Assembly: GCA_944326615.1 (NCBI GenBank)
Contig: CALVEO010000001.1
Span: 1-64,000 of the forward strand
Length of the DNA: 64,000 nt
Direction of reading: 5' to 3'
From: Candidatus Gastranaerophilales bacterium
GTDB taxonomy: Bacteria > Cyanobacteriota > Vampirovibrionia > Gastranaerophilales > Gastranaerophilaceae
In this document: one piece after another, positions 46,630 to 55,959 of the stretch
Position numbering within the stretch: position 1 is the first letter of the stretch
How the letters are laid out: each line of letters opens with the position of its first letter
Notes under the pieces: generated by a model
The model's database searches: none
Told to the model about the DNA's origin: nothing
Seen by the model: only the letters and a program-made list of their open reading frames with translations
Translations under genes and position numbers: made by a program

Positions 46630-47076
46630 ATGAAAATACTTGTAATTAACGGCGTAAATATGAATATGCTTGGTGTTCGGGAACAGGAAAAATACGGGAC
46701 CATGACATTGAAAGATCTGGAAAAAGAATTATACGCATATTCATTTGAACTCGGTATAGATATAGAAACATTTCAAAGTAACTTTGAAGGGGCAATTGTA
46801 GAAAAAATACATAATGCCAGAAATGATTTTGACGGAATCATTATAAATGCCGGAGCATACACACATACAAGCATTGCAATAAGAGATGCAATAGCATCTG
46901 TTGATATTCCTGTTATAGAAGTTCATATTACCAACATTTATAAAAGAGAGGAATTCAGACATCATTCATATCTTGCACCTGTTTGTACAGGGCAGATATC
47001 AGGTTTCGGGGTAAACAGCTATAAATTAGGTCTAAAAGCGGTTGTCGATTATTTAAATACTAACGACAACGAATAA
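46630..47076 (+). CDS. aroQ: 3-dehydroquinate dehydratase, type II
   Basis: Third step of the shikimate pathway. MKILVINGVNMNMLGVREQE (the catalytic Arg/Tyr region with YG following), FQSNFEGAIVEKIHNARNDF, IINAGAYTHTSIAIRDAI (catalytic Asn and His region) and EVHITNIYKREEFRHHSYLA give a complete type II enzyme of 148 residues. The ATG at 46630 has GAGGT seven bases upstream, so the longer frame from 46609 is rejected. Confidence 0.95.
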   Translation: MKILVINGVNMNMLGVREQEKYGTMTLKDLEKELYAYSFELGIDIETFQSNFEGAIVEKIHNARNDFDGIIINAGAYTHTSIAIRDAIASVDIPVIEVHITNIYKREEFRHHSYLAPVCTGQISGFGVNSYKLGLKAVVDYLNTNDNE

Positions 47077-47092
47077 ATATTTCTGTTTCAAG

Positions 47093-47124
47093 AGTTATTG
47101 CCATATCGCAATAACTTATTTTTG
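47093..47124 (+). terminator. terminator after aroQ
   Basis: AGTTATTGC / GCAATAACT perfect 9-bp stem, 6-base loop, then TTATTTTTG. Its right arm just reaches the stop of the convergent gene. Confidence 0.75.
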
Positions 47125-47475
47125 AAACTCCTCTACAAAAGCTTTACTAACTGCAAGAGCTTTTAATTCCGGGTTTTCAATACCTGCTTCAGCATATTTT
47201 TTTTCTGCTAATTCTGCAACTTCAAGAGCACGCTTAGCAAGTTCCGGGTTTGATGCGAAAACCTTAATGTCATTTTCAAGATTGTCGACTTTTACAGCAG
47301 AACGATTGGCTGGATTGTCAGGAATTTCCTTAATTTCTTTTGATTGAACATCAGTTTGCTGAGAAGATTGAACATCCTGAGCTGCCTCTGGCTTCACCTG
47401 CTCTGTTTTTTGAACCTGAGCTTGTGTTTGTTGGGGAATGATTGGACTTTGTGCGTTTTTCGATATCTCGTTCAT
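47116..47475 (-). CDS. protein of unknown function, Gln-rich N-terminus
   Basis: 119 residues. The first 60 are Gln/Pro/Val/Lys-rich and probably disordered (QQTQAQVQKTEQVKPEAAQD). The C-terminal 60 are helical (VKVDNLENDIKVFASNPELA, KRALEVAELAEKKYAEAG, AVSKAFVEEF). The ATG at 47475 has AGAGGA eight bases upstream. No known domain. The layout, a polar N-terminal arm plus a short helical domain, recurs in several unknown proteins of this window. Confidence 0.6.
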   Translation of the reverse strand: MNEISKNAQSPIIPQQTQAQVQKTEQVKPEAAQDVQSSQQTDVQSKEIKEIPDNPANRSAVKVDNLENDIKVFASNPELAKRALEVAELAEKKYAEAGIENPELKALAVSKAFVEEFQK

Positions 47476-47728
47476 CGTCAAATCCTCTTTTCTTTTTTCG
47501 GGGTTACGACACGCTGCCGCAACTTTTTTCTGTATAACTCAATATTCTCGTTTTTTGTTTTAAAACACGAATAAAAAATTTTTTGCTAGTTTGTAAAAAA
47601 AAAATTACAAAAATTAATATATAATCTTTCTTTACAGACTGTTTATGATAATATTAAAAGTACAAAATAGATGATTATAGTATATAAACGTTATATAAAG
47701 TATACAACATTAAGGAAAGTATTGCAAC

Positions 47729-48856
47729 ATGAATTTTACTAATTTGCTTAGTAACATAAATCCGAGAGAAGTAGTAAGAAATTTACCCGATGCAGTTTTT
47801 GTAATAGATTTAGACGGCAAAATTGTCTGGGTAAACGATAAAGCCGCAATTATATTTGAAAGTAAGAGAAATGACCTTAAAGGACTTAACTTTGACGAAA
47901 TCGTTGCCAATGGAGTTTTTCTGGCTGAAAAATCATATTCCAAAAGAAATTCTGTAGTTACAGGAGCGTTCACAGTAGAAGGCAAAGAATTCTTTATTGA
48001 AATGAATGCTAAAAAATATATTGAACAATATTTTATAACAATAAGAGATGTTACGGCAATGACAAATGTTTTGACAATTGCTGAAAGAACCGGCAGGCTC
48101 AATAAAGAAAAAAATGTAATGCTTGCAAAACTTTCAAATGAAATAAAATCACCTATTCAATCTATAATAGGCTTTTCCCAGGCGCTTTTAGACGGTCTGG
48201 GCGGAGAAATGAATGACAAGCAGAATAAATATGTAAAAATTATCAATAAAAATTCCACAGAACTATTACATTTTATGGAAAAATTTATTGAATTTTCCCA
48301 GGCAGAGTCTTCATTATTTAATTGTGAAAATCAGCCGTTTGATTTAGTTAATACAATACAAACCGTTGTAAGAAATAATGAAACTGCACTTAGTACAAAA
48401 AACTTAACTGTTGATTACGACTTTGACGGATTTAACAAAAAAGCCGTCTACAGTGATGAAAATTCTGTAAAAATTATTTTGCAGAATATTCTTGAAACTT
48501 CTATAAAATCAACAGATGTAGGTTCTATCACAATTAAAGCGGAACATCCTGATTTTGATGAAGTCGAAAGATGCGGCGCAAAATTAATCAAAGATGCGAG
48601 CAGATTTTCTTATGTAAAAATTACAATAGCAGATACCGGTATGGGATTTGCAGAATCTGAGCTTGAGGGGATTTTTGAGCCATACACCCAGCTTGACAAA
48701 GCTCATAAAAAAACAATCCTCAGATCAATTACGCTCGGAACTGCTTATACTATACTGAAACGTATAGGCGGGGCAATCTGGGTTAATTCTGAAGTAATGA
48801 AAGGGTCATCGTTCTTTGTAATTTTACCGGTTGAAAAAGAAATTGAAACAAAATAA
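47729..48856 (+). CDS. PAS-domain histidine-kinase-like protein lacking the phospho-acceptor His
   Basis: A cytoplasmic 375-residue protein: PAS domain (about 15-110, NLPDAVFVIDLDGKIVWVND), a HisKA-like dimerisation helix and a HATPase_c domain. In HisKA the usual 'S-H-E-[IL]-[RK]-[TS]-P' reads LSNEIKSPI: residue 137 is Asn (codon AAT) where the phosphorylated His should be. The ATPase G1 box is present (ITIADTGMGFAESELEGIFE) but the G2 'GTGLGL' box is degenerate (TLGTAYTILKRIGG). It may be a pseudokinase acting as a sensor partner or a regulatory scaffold. No response regulator is adjacent. An ABC ATPase gene follows at 22 bp. Confidence 0.83.
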   Translation: MNFTNLLSNINPREVVRNLPDAVFVIDLDGKIVWVNDKAAIIFESKRNDLKGLNFDEIVANGVFLAEKSYSKRNSVVTGAFTVEGKEFFIEMNAKKYIEQYFITIRDVTAMTNVLTIAERTGRLNKEKNVMLAKLSNEIKSPIQSIIGFSQALLDGLGGEMNDKQNKYVKIINKNSTELLHFMEKFIEFSQAESSLFNCENQPFDLVNTIQTVVRNNETALSTKNLTVDYDFDGFNKKAVYSDENSVKIILQNILETSIKSTDVGSITIKAEHPDFDEVERCGAKLIKDASRFSYVKITIADTGMGFAESELEGIFEPYTQLDKAHKKTILRSITLGTAYTILKRIGGAIWVNSEVMKGSSFFVILPVEKEIETK

Positions 48857-48877
48857 GCAGGTGAAACAAGAGTAAAA

Positions 48878-49882
48878 ATGAGCAATGTTGTCTTAAAAAA
48901 TGTTACTAAAATTTATGACACCAAAAAAGTTATTGATAATGTAGATTTAACCATAAATGACAAGGAGTTTGTTGTTCTTGTCGGAGCATCCGGATGCGGA
49001 AAATCAACTCTTTTAAGAATGATTGCAGGATTGGAAAATATTACTGATGGAGAAATTTTTATTGGTGATAAAAAAGTCAATGATGTTCACCCCAAAGACA
49101 GAGATATTGCATTTGTTTTTCAAAGCTACGCGCTTTATCCGCATATGACTGTGAGAGAAAATATTGCATTCGGACTTAAAATGCGAAAAGTTGATAAAGC
49201 TGAAATTGATAAAAAAGTTCAGGAAGCGGCTGAAATATTAGATCTAGGCGAATATTTAGACAGAAAACCAAAACAGCTTTCCGGAGGCCAAAGACAGCGT
49301 GTAGCACTCGGGCGGGCAATTGTTAGAAATCCGAAAGTATTTTTAATGGATGAGCCTTTATCAAATCTGGATGCAAAACTGCGTGTACAGATGCGTTCTG
49401 AAATCAAAAAATTGCATGAAAAATTACAGACAACATTTATCTATGTAACCCATGACCAGACTGAGGCGCTTACAATGGGGGACAGAGTAGTTGTACTGGA
49501 CAAAGGAGTAATTCAACAGGCAGCAAGTCCTGAAGAAATTTATAACAATCCGGCAAATACATTTGTTGCTGGATTTGTCGGCTCACCTCAGATGAATTTT
49601 ATCGACTGCGAAAATTTCCCTTATCATACTAAAGAAAATGTTATTGTCGGTGTACGCCCTGAAAAAATGGTTTGCGGCGGGGAAATAAAATTGTCTGTAA
49701 ACATTGATATTACAGAACTTTTAGGGAGTGAAAAAATCGCTTACTTTAATATCGGCGGTAAAAAGTGCTCTGCAAAACTTCCGGCAGATTTCAATATTGA
49801 TAAAACTCTTGAATTAAGCATACACACGAAAGATTTGTACTTTTTCGATAAAGAAACAGGTGCAAGAATACAAAGTGTATAA
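48878..49882 (+). CDS. ABC transporter ATP-binding protein, sugar (UgpC/MsmK-like) family
   Basis: ATPase subunit of an importer of the carbohydrate uptake type. Walker A LVGASGCGKSTLLRMIAGLE at about 35-54, the Q-loop VFQSYALYPHMTVRENIAFG, signature QLSGGQRQRVALGRAI, Walker B VFLMDEPLSNLDAKLR and the His loop YVTHDQTEALTMGDRVV. The C-terminal TOBE/OB region is present but short: 334 residues against about 360 in UgpC/MalK. It is an orphan here: no permease or binding protein is adjacent, so it may serve several transporters, as MsmK does. Confidence 0.9.
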   Translation: MSNVVLKNVTKIYDTKKVIDNVDLTINDKEFVVLVGASGCGKSTLLRMIAGLENITDGEIFIGDKKVNDVHPKDRDIAFVFQSYALYPHMTVRENIAFGLKMRKVDKAEIDKKVQEAAEILDLGEYLDRKPKQLSGGQRQRVALGRAIVRNPKVFLMDEPLSNLDAKLRVQMRSEIKKLHEKLQTTFIYVTHDQTEALTMGDRVVVLDKGVIQQAASPEEIYNNPANTFVAGFVGSPQMNFIDCENFPYHTKENVIVGVRPEKMVCGGEIKLSVNIDITELLGSEKIAYFNIGGKKCSAKLPADFNIDKTLELSIHTKDLYFFDKETGARIQSV

Positions 49883-49893
49883 GAATTAGAAAT

Positions 49894-50052
49894 TTAGTCT
49901 CTGCTGCAATCATCTTCCACCCAGATGATTGTTATATTCAAAGGCTTTGCAAACGGATTTGCCGTATGCATTCCTGAAAATGTATTCTGCGCTATAGAAT
50001 CGTAAAACTTTATTTTTTCGGATAATTTTTTAGTATAATCTAACAAATTCAT
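49894..50052 (-). CDS. small protein of unknown function (52 aa)
   Basis: ATG 50052 to TAA 49894; AGGGAA nine bases upstream. Reads MNLLDYTKKLSEKIKFYDSI, then AQNTFSGMHTANPFAKPLN and ITIIWVEDDCSRD: a short helix and a strand. It fills most of the otherwise empty stretch between the ABC ATPase and rubrerythrin genes; the remaining bases to 50204 are AT-rich and likely hold the rubrerythrin promoter. Confidence 0.45.
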   Translation of the reverse strand: MNLLDYTKKLSEKIKFYDSIAQNTFSGMHTANPFAKPLNITIIWVEDDCSRD

Positions 50053-50204
50053 AATTCAATTCCCTGCTTATACATATTCTATTATCAAGTTTTTTTACTG
50101 AACAATAATCCTGCCTGCGGGTACAATTTGTTATTTTTAATAGTTAATATGGGTAATATCGTCGGTGAGAATTTTTTGTAAGATATTTTTTGTGGAGGGA
50201 AATT

Positions 50205-50783
50205 ATGACGGATAAAAAACTTTCGGGAACAAAAACAGAACAAAATTTAATCAATGCTTATGCAGGAGAATCTCAAGCCAGAAACAGATATACATATTTT
50301 GCAAAACAGGCTAAAGAAGAAGGTTATGAACAAATTTCAGAAATCTTTTGTATGACAGCAGATAACGAAAAAGAACATGCAAAACTTTTTTATGAATATA
50401 TAGGCAATACCCGCGGACATGTTAATGCAGAATACCCGTTTGAACTTGGCACGACAGAAGAAAATCTAGAAAGTGCCGCAGCAGGTGAAAAAGAAGAATG
50501 GTCATTTCTCTATGCAGATGCGGAAAAAACAGCGAGAGAAGAAGGTTTTGATGAAATAGCAGATACTTTTCACCATGTTATAGAGGCTGAAAAACATCAT
50601 GAACAGAGATATTTGAAACTTCTCGAAAATATAAAAAATGACACAGTGTTTTCAAAAGACAAAGAAATTTTATGGATGTGCAGGGAATGCGGTTATGTAT
50701 ATAAGGGCAAATCTGCCCCGAAAAAATGCCCGAACTGCCACCATCCGCAAGGTTATTTTCAGGTTTTGTGCGAAAATTACTAA
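50205..50783 (+). CDS. rbr: rubrerythrin
   Basis: Non-haem di-iron peroxidase that detoxifies hydrogen peroxide in anaerobes. The ferritin-like domain has LINAYAGESQARNRYTYFAK, CMTADNEKEHAKLFYEY and FHHVIEAEKHHEQRYLKLLE (Glu/His iron ligands), and the C-terminal rubredoxin-like domain has CRECGYVYKG and CPNCHHPQGYF, i.e. two CxxC pairs for the FeS4 site. The ATG at 50205 has GGAGGG seven bases upstream; the longer frame from 50190 is not needed. 192 residues, full length. Confidence 0.95.
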   Translation: MTDKKLSGTKTEQNLINAYAGESQARNRYTYFAKQAKEEGYEQISEIFCMTADNEKEHAKLFYEYIGNTRGHVNAEYPFELGTTEENLESAAAGEKEEWSFLYADAEKTAREEGFDEIADTFHHVIEAEKHHEQRYLKLLENIKNDTVFSKDKEILWMCRECGYVYKGKSAPKKCPNCHHPQGYFQVLCENY

Positions 50784-50871
50784 TGCTCCTGTTTTTTAAT
50801 ATTAATAATGTAACATTTTCCATTAATCCTTTTAATTTATACATTTTAATCGTATAATTTTACCATAGGTT

Positions 50872-53800
50872 ATGGGCAGGAATTTTAAATACTTATTAAC
50901 ATTACTTATTCTGACGGTTTTATACGGAACCTATTATTGGGGAATACCTGCCTTGATAAATCTCTCTGAAAGAGTTGATTTTATTGAACAAACAGTTCTA
51001 AAAAAATCAGGTTATAAAATTGACCTTGAAAATCCTCAATTAAAAATGGGCCTAATTCCTTCTGTATGGCTAAAAGCTGACGGATTTTATATTTTAAATG
51101 AGGATAACACAAAAGCTCTTGCGGTTGAAAATCCACGTATTAATATAAGGCTTCTGCCTCTTATTTTAAAAAACCTTGATATAAAGCATTTTTCTGCTGA
51201 TAATATAAGCGCAAATCTTGTGTTTGACAAAGATTCAAAATTCAAGCTCGGACAGTATCCGATAGAAATAAAAAAAGATAATCCGCTGGCATTGAAGCAT
51301 GCATCGCTTAAATTATACGATTATAACATAAATTTAGATGACAAGCAGCAGGCAAAAAAAATTATCTTAGACGGGAAATATCTCTATATAAAAGATTTTA
51401 TTAATAACAAACATGTTAATTTATCGACTATTGCAGATTTGCATACAGGAAAGAAAAAAGCTTCATTAAGCGCTGATTTGAATTTAAAACTGCCGGTCAG
51501 CAAAATTTCTGATGACCAGTTTGATATTTCGGGCCATATTGTAAACCTTGATTTATCTGATTTTTCTGTTTATGCAAAGGCTCTGTCAAAAGATAAGATA
51601 CAATCTCTGTCAGGATTAATTAATTTTACAGCAAAAACCGGGCTGACTCCTGATAATCATAAAAGAATAAAAACAAATCTTTTCGTTAATAATTTAGGAA
51701 TTCTTACAGGGGACAGTTCAACCTCAGTTTTACATAAAGAAAGATTAGCCATCAAAACAGATTTCAACACAATTAATAATGGTATTGAAATTAATGAAAT
51801 GAAGGTTTCCGGCAGCGGTATTAACTCATTTGCATCAGGGAAAATTACAAAACTGAATGCCAAGCTTCCACATCTTGATTTAAAAGTTGCAGTAAATAAT
51901 TCAAAAGCAGAGAATATTATAAAACTTTTGCCGGGCGAACCTGATTTGAGCCCTGATATTGATATTAAACTTTTAAAACAGACAGGTTTCTGGGGGGATG
52001 TATCAGGCAATTTTGATATTAAAGGAAAAGCAGATTTCCCTGATGTTTACGGTAATGTTCTTGTATCAAATGCTTATATGGTAAAACCTATCCCAAATGC
52101 CGATAAAGCCGTTATAAAAATAGTCTTTAAGGGGGATAAACTTGACCTTGATGTAAAAGTTCCGACAAGTCCCGATCAAACAGTTTATGTTACCGGACCT
52201 ATAAATTTATATAATGAAAAATATGCTGATTTAAATATAAAAAGTACGGAAAATGTTGATTTAAAAACCGCACAGATAGTATTAAATCCGCTACACGATA
52301 TTTTGCATTTTGAGCTCGGACCTGTTCCAATAATGGATATTAAAGGGAAAGGCGGGATTAATCTTCATGTTATAGGAACAAGAGAAAATCCGCATGGCTG
52401 GGGACAATTCCGATTTCATAACGCAGAGGTTTCTTTCCTTGATATCCATAATATGATTTTGACAAATGGTTCAGGAACTCTTGATTTTAATGACCAAAAT
52501 ACATTATTTCAGACAAAGAGTGCAAAATTAAACGGGAAAAATGTTTCGGTTAAAGGTACATGCAGCCTTCTCGGCATTCTTAATTTCGATATTCTATCGC
52601 AGGGGCAGGATTTAGGAAATCTTTTAAAAATTATCAAGACTTCTCCTATGCTTGCAGATATTCAAAAATTAACCGCCCCGATAGAAAACGGAAGCGGGCC
52701 GGTAAATTTGAATATTAATTTGACCGGTAAAGTAAAAGATCCGAAAAATATAGTCTTTAATAAAAATTTATTTGCAAAAGGCAGGATTAATCTTTTATCA
52801 AATACAGTTAAATTGAAAAATGCTCCTGTAGCGGTTTCAAAAGCCACTGGGACAGTAAATTTCAATAACATGGATGCAGATTTTAAACTTGCTTCAAATC
52901 TGAATAAATCAAAAATTAATATTGAAGGAAAAATTAAAGATAACAATATTGATACAAATTTTATATCAAACGGCTTTAATCTCGCAGACGGGCTGAATAC
53001 TCTCCCTTCAAATATTAAAATTCCTTATAAACAAGATATTTCAACAATTAATACAAGCTTTACAGGCAGATATAAGGGCAGTATTGAAAACATTGATTAT
53101 GACAAAATTTATTTAAAAGGGAAAATTTTTTCAAACAAAGGCGCGAAAAGTCTGATTGTTGTTGATAATAGTACATTTGAGCTGAATAATTCAACATTCA
53201 GCCTCCCTCTTTTAAAGGGAAAATTTAAAAATAGCCCGTACAGCATTTCACTGAATGTGTCAAAAATGTTCAGCCCGCAAAGAATTGTAAATGGAAATTG
53301 TAAAGTTTCATCCCTCGACTTAAATCTTATTAATGATAAAGCTTTGCAGTATATACTTCCGCCTGAAACAGCTAAACAATTAAAAGATATTGATTTTTTG
53401 AACGGTAATATAAACCTTTCAGCAAAAATACGGAATAATAATCTTAATGCTTATACAAAACTCGATGATGTAAGCCTGCTTTATAAGCCAAAACATTTAA
53501 AACTGACAGCAAACAGCGGAGATATACTACTTAGAAATGATACCTTAAATTTAAATAAAATTAATCTGCTTGCGGGTGAAATGCCGCTGTTTATCAACGG
53601 ACAAATAGCAGATGTGCAAAAAAATCCTTATTTCAACATTTATGTAAATGCAAAACCTTCTCAGGAATTTTTTGACCAGTTCTTTAATAACAACTCAGTA
53701 TACCCGATAAAATTAAAAGGAGATGCAATCCTTTCTGCTGATGTTAAAGGAAGGCTCGATAATATTAATGCTAAATCAACCCTGAAAATTTCTGAAAATT

Positions 53801-55323
53801 CTAGCCTTTATTATATGGGAGCATCAATTGGAGATGTTGAAAACCCTGTAAGGATTACACTTGACAGCACATACTCTCCTGACAGAATAAAAATTAACAA
53901 TCTTAAATATGATAAAATAATTTCTTCACAGAACAACAAGCCTGTTGTAAACCCGCAGCTTACGGCTCAAGGAACAGTCAATTTTATAAACAGCAATATT
54001 GTAGGGTTTGACAATCTAAGAATAAAAACACACACTCCGACTGATGCAAAAATATTCAACATAATTTTTAGAAAACCATTTATGAAGCAGGGTGTATTTA
54101 CATCAGATCTTATTTTAAACGGAACATCTATTAATCCAAAAATTAAAGGAAAACTTGATATTACAAGCATTGATATACCGTTCTTTGATTCAACAATCAG
54201 AGATGTAAATCTTGATTTTAAAAATGACAAAATTTTAATTACAAGCAGGGGAACTGTTCTTACAAATGATATTTATCTCGATGCTGTTGTCAAAAATCAG
54301 CTTATACCGCCATATACTGTTGAAAATCTTAAATTAAAGCTGGCTGATTTGAATATCAATAAAATCACTGATACTTTAAGAGATATAGAAGCCGAAGCGA
54401 TAAGAAATCCTACGTTTAACACAAACAGTATCCCTCCGTTTGATATTACCCAATTAATTATTAATAAAGCAGATATTGAAGCCGATAAAATTAAGGTCAG
54501 AAATATTAACGCGGATAATTTTACCGCAAATCTTTCAATTGACAAAAACGGCATAGCTGATGTCAAAAACTTTAAATTTGATATTGCAGAAGGAACTGTA
54601 AAAGGAAACTTCAAACATAGTTTGACCACTCATAATACAAATCTTGATATAAATCTTGACAAAGCTAACGCTCTCATAATGTCAGAAGCTTTGTTTGACT
54701 TGAAAGGTCAGGTATACGGCTCTGTCAACGGACAGTTTAACCTTAACTGTACTGGTGATTCTCAGGAAAATTGCTTTAAAACTCTATCTGGGGAAGGAAC
54801 ATTTAAAATCGCTGACGGCAGAATGCCTAAACTCGGGTCGCTTGAATATCTTTTAAAAGCAGGGAATCTTCTTAAAGGCGGATTTACCGGACTTTCCATA
54901 AACAGCCTTATCGACCTTGTTACACCATTAAAAACAGGAGATTTTGACAGTATCTACGGCGACATTCATATCACTGACGGTACAGCAGATAAAATTCATA
55001 TTTATTCAGACGGTCAGGATCTTAATATGTACATGACTGGATCTTATAATCTTCTTACATCTATTGCTGATATGAAAATTTATGCAAGTCTGTCCAAAAA
55101 TATTACAACAGTTTTCGGCAAAATCAAAAATGCGTCTCTCAATACCCTCTTTAATACTATTCCTGGTATAAACGATGCAACAGAGAAGTTACTTCTGCAG
55201 GAAGATATCTCAAAAATTCCAAATATCAAAGATGCGACAGATATTTACAGAATTTTTAAAGTCGACATATACGGCGACATCAATGGTTCTGATTATGTTA
55301 AAAGTTTCAAGTGGGTCAAATAG
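50872..55323 (+). CDS. large AsmA-like/TamB-like envelope protein
   Basis: A 1483-residue protein with one N-terminal membrane helix (about 7-25) and then an entirely periplasmic, beta-rich repetitive sequence. LENPQLKMGLIPSVWLKADG followed by NPRINIRLLPLILKNLDIK is the AsmA-family N-terminal pattern (first beta strands of the chorein-like groove), and the C-terminal IADGRMPKLGSLEYLLKAGN, LTSIADMKIYASLSKNI region is like the AsmA_2/DUF3971 end. Such proteins are thought to form lipid-conducting bridges between inner and outer membrane. Length agrees with YhdP or TamB-like members. It has a single start with weak ribosome-binding site (TAGG). It appears monocistronic. It implies a true outer membrane. 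Confidence 0.65.
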   Translation: MGRNFKYLLTLLILTVLYGTYYWGIPALINLSERVDFIEQTVLKKSGYKIDLENPQLKMGLIPSVWLKADGFYILNEDNTKALAVENPRINIRLLPLILKNLDIKHFSADNISANLVFDKDSKFKLGQYPIEIKKDNPLALKHASLKLYDYNINLDDKQQAKKIILDGKYLYIKDFINNKHVNLSTIADLHTGKKKASLSADLNLKLPVSKISDDQFDISGHIVNLDLSDFSVYAKALSKDKIQSLSGLINFTAKTGLTPDNHKRIKTNLFVNNLGILTGDSSTSVLHKERLAIKTDFNTINNGIEINEMKVSGSGINSFASGKITKLNAKLPHLDLKVAVNNSKAENIIKLLPGEPDLSPDIDIKLLKQTGFWGDVSGNFDIKGKADFPDVYGNVLVSNAYMVKPIPNADKAVIKIVFKGDKLDLDVKVPTSPDQTVYVTGPINLYNEKYADLNIKSTENVDLKTAQIVLNPLHDILHFELGPVPIMDIKGKGGINLHVIGTRENPHGWGQFRFHNAEVSFLDIHNMILTNGSGTLDFNDQNTLFQTKSAKLNGKNVSVKGTCSLLGILNFDILSQGQDLGNLLKIIKTSPMLADIQKLTAPIENGSGPVNLNINLTGKVKDPKNIVFNKNLFAKGRINLLSNTVKLKNAPVAVSKATGTVNFNNMDADFKLASNLNKSKINIEGKIKDNNIDTNFISNGFNLADGLNTLPSNIKIPYKQDISTINTSFTGRYKGSIENIDYDKIYLKGKIFSNKGAKSLIVVDNSTFELNNSTFSLPLLKGKFKNSPYSISLNVSKMFSPQRIVNGNCKVSSLDLNLINDKALQYILPPETAKQLKDIDFLNGNINLSAKIRNNNLNAYTKLDDVSLLYKPKHLKLTANSGDILLRNDTLNLNKINLLAGEMPLFINGQIADVQKNPYFNIYVNAKPSQEFFDQFFNNNSVYPIKLKGDAILSADVKGRLDNINAKSTLKISENSSLYYMGASIGDVENPVRITLDSTYSPDRIKINNLKYDKIISSQNNKPVVNPQLTAQGTVNFINSNIVGFDNLRIKTHTPTDAKIFNIIFRKPFMKQGVFTSDLILNGTSINPKIKGKLDITSIDIPFFDSTIRDVNLDFKNDKILITSRGTVLTNDIYLDAVVKNQLIPPYTVENLKLKLADLNINKITDTLRDIEAEAIRNPTFNTNSIPPFDITQLIINKADIEADKIKVRNINADNFTANLSIDKNGIADVKNFKFDIAEGTVKGNFKHSLTTHNTNLDINLDKANALIMSEALFDLKGQVYGSVNGQFNLNCTGDSQENCFKTLSGEGTFKIADGRMPKLGSLEYLLKAGNLLKGGFTGLSINSLIDLVTPLKTGDFDSIYGDIHITDGTADKIHIYSDGQDLNMYMTGSYNLLTSIADMKIYASLSKNITTVFGKIKNASLNTLFNTIPGINDATEKLLLQEDISKIPNIKDATDIYRIFKVDIYGDINGSDYVKSFKWVK

Positions 55324-55387
55324 GAGCGTGCCGCTCCATCCGCCACATAGGTTTTGAATAAACTTACTCGGCAGCTACTAAAGAAGG

Positions 55388-55958
55388 AGCGTAGCCGCTC
55401 CACCCAACACAGCTTACACAATTGCATGAGTCGCTTTTAACGGTTATTCAAAATATTTTATTAATATTCTTAATGTCGCTTTATTTGACAAATGCACTCG
55501 GGTAGATACGTCATCCTGAACTCGTTTCAGGATCTTTGGCTTGTCCCTCGCATCTGTTTTGCTTTATAAATACTCTTTGAATATAAGCGTAGCCGCTCCA
55601 CCCGGTATAGCTTACGGAACTGCATGAGTCGCTTTTAACGGTTATTCAAAATATTTTATTAATATTCTTAATGTCGCTTTGTTTTGCAAATGCACTCGGG
55701 TAGATACGTCATCCTGAACTCGTTTCAGGATCTTTGGCTTGTCCCTCGCATCTGTTTTGCTTTATAAATACTCTTTGAATATAAGCGTAGCCGCTCCACC
55801 CGGTATAGCTTACGGAACTGCATGAGTCGCTTTTAACGGTTATTCAAAATATTTTATTAATATTCTTAATGTCGCTTTGTTTTGCAAATGCACTCGGGTA
55901 GATACGTCATCCTGAACTTGTTTCAGGATCTTTGGCTTATCCCTCGCATCTGTTTTGC
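55388..55958. repeat. 198-bp tandem repeat, about 2.9 copies
   Basis: The unit runs from GCGTAGCCGCTCCACCC to the next such sequence: starts at 55389, 55587 and 55785 (198-bp period). Copies 2 and 3 are almost identical, copy 1 more diverged. Each holds the hairpin TCCTGAAC-TCG-TTTCAGGA (CATCCTGAAC...CAGGATCT) and an AT-rich half. The array abuts the stop of the pilin gene at 55960. Just before it (55324-55387) is a diverged related segment. There is no reading frame of note, and the units are too long and without spacers to be CRISPR. Confidence 0.92.
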
Positions 55959-55959
55959 C

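Noticed and set aside
55388..55958. Possible CRISPR array
   Set aside because: Units are 198 bp, directly adjacent, without unique spacers, and no cas gene is in the window.
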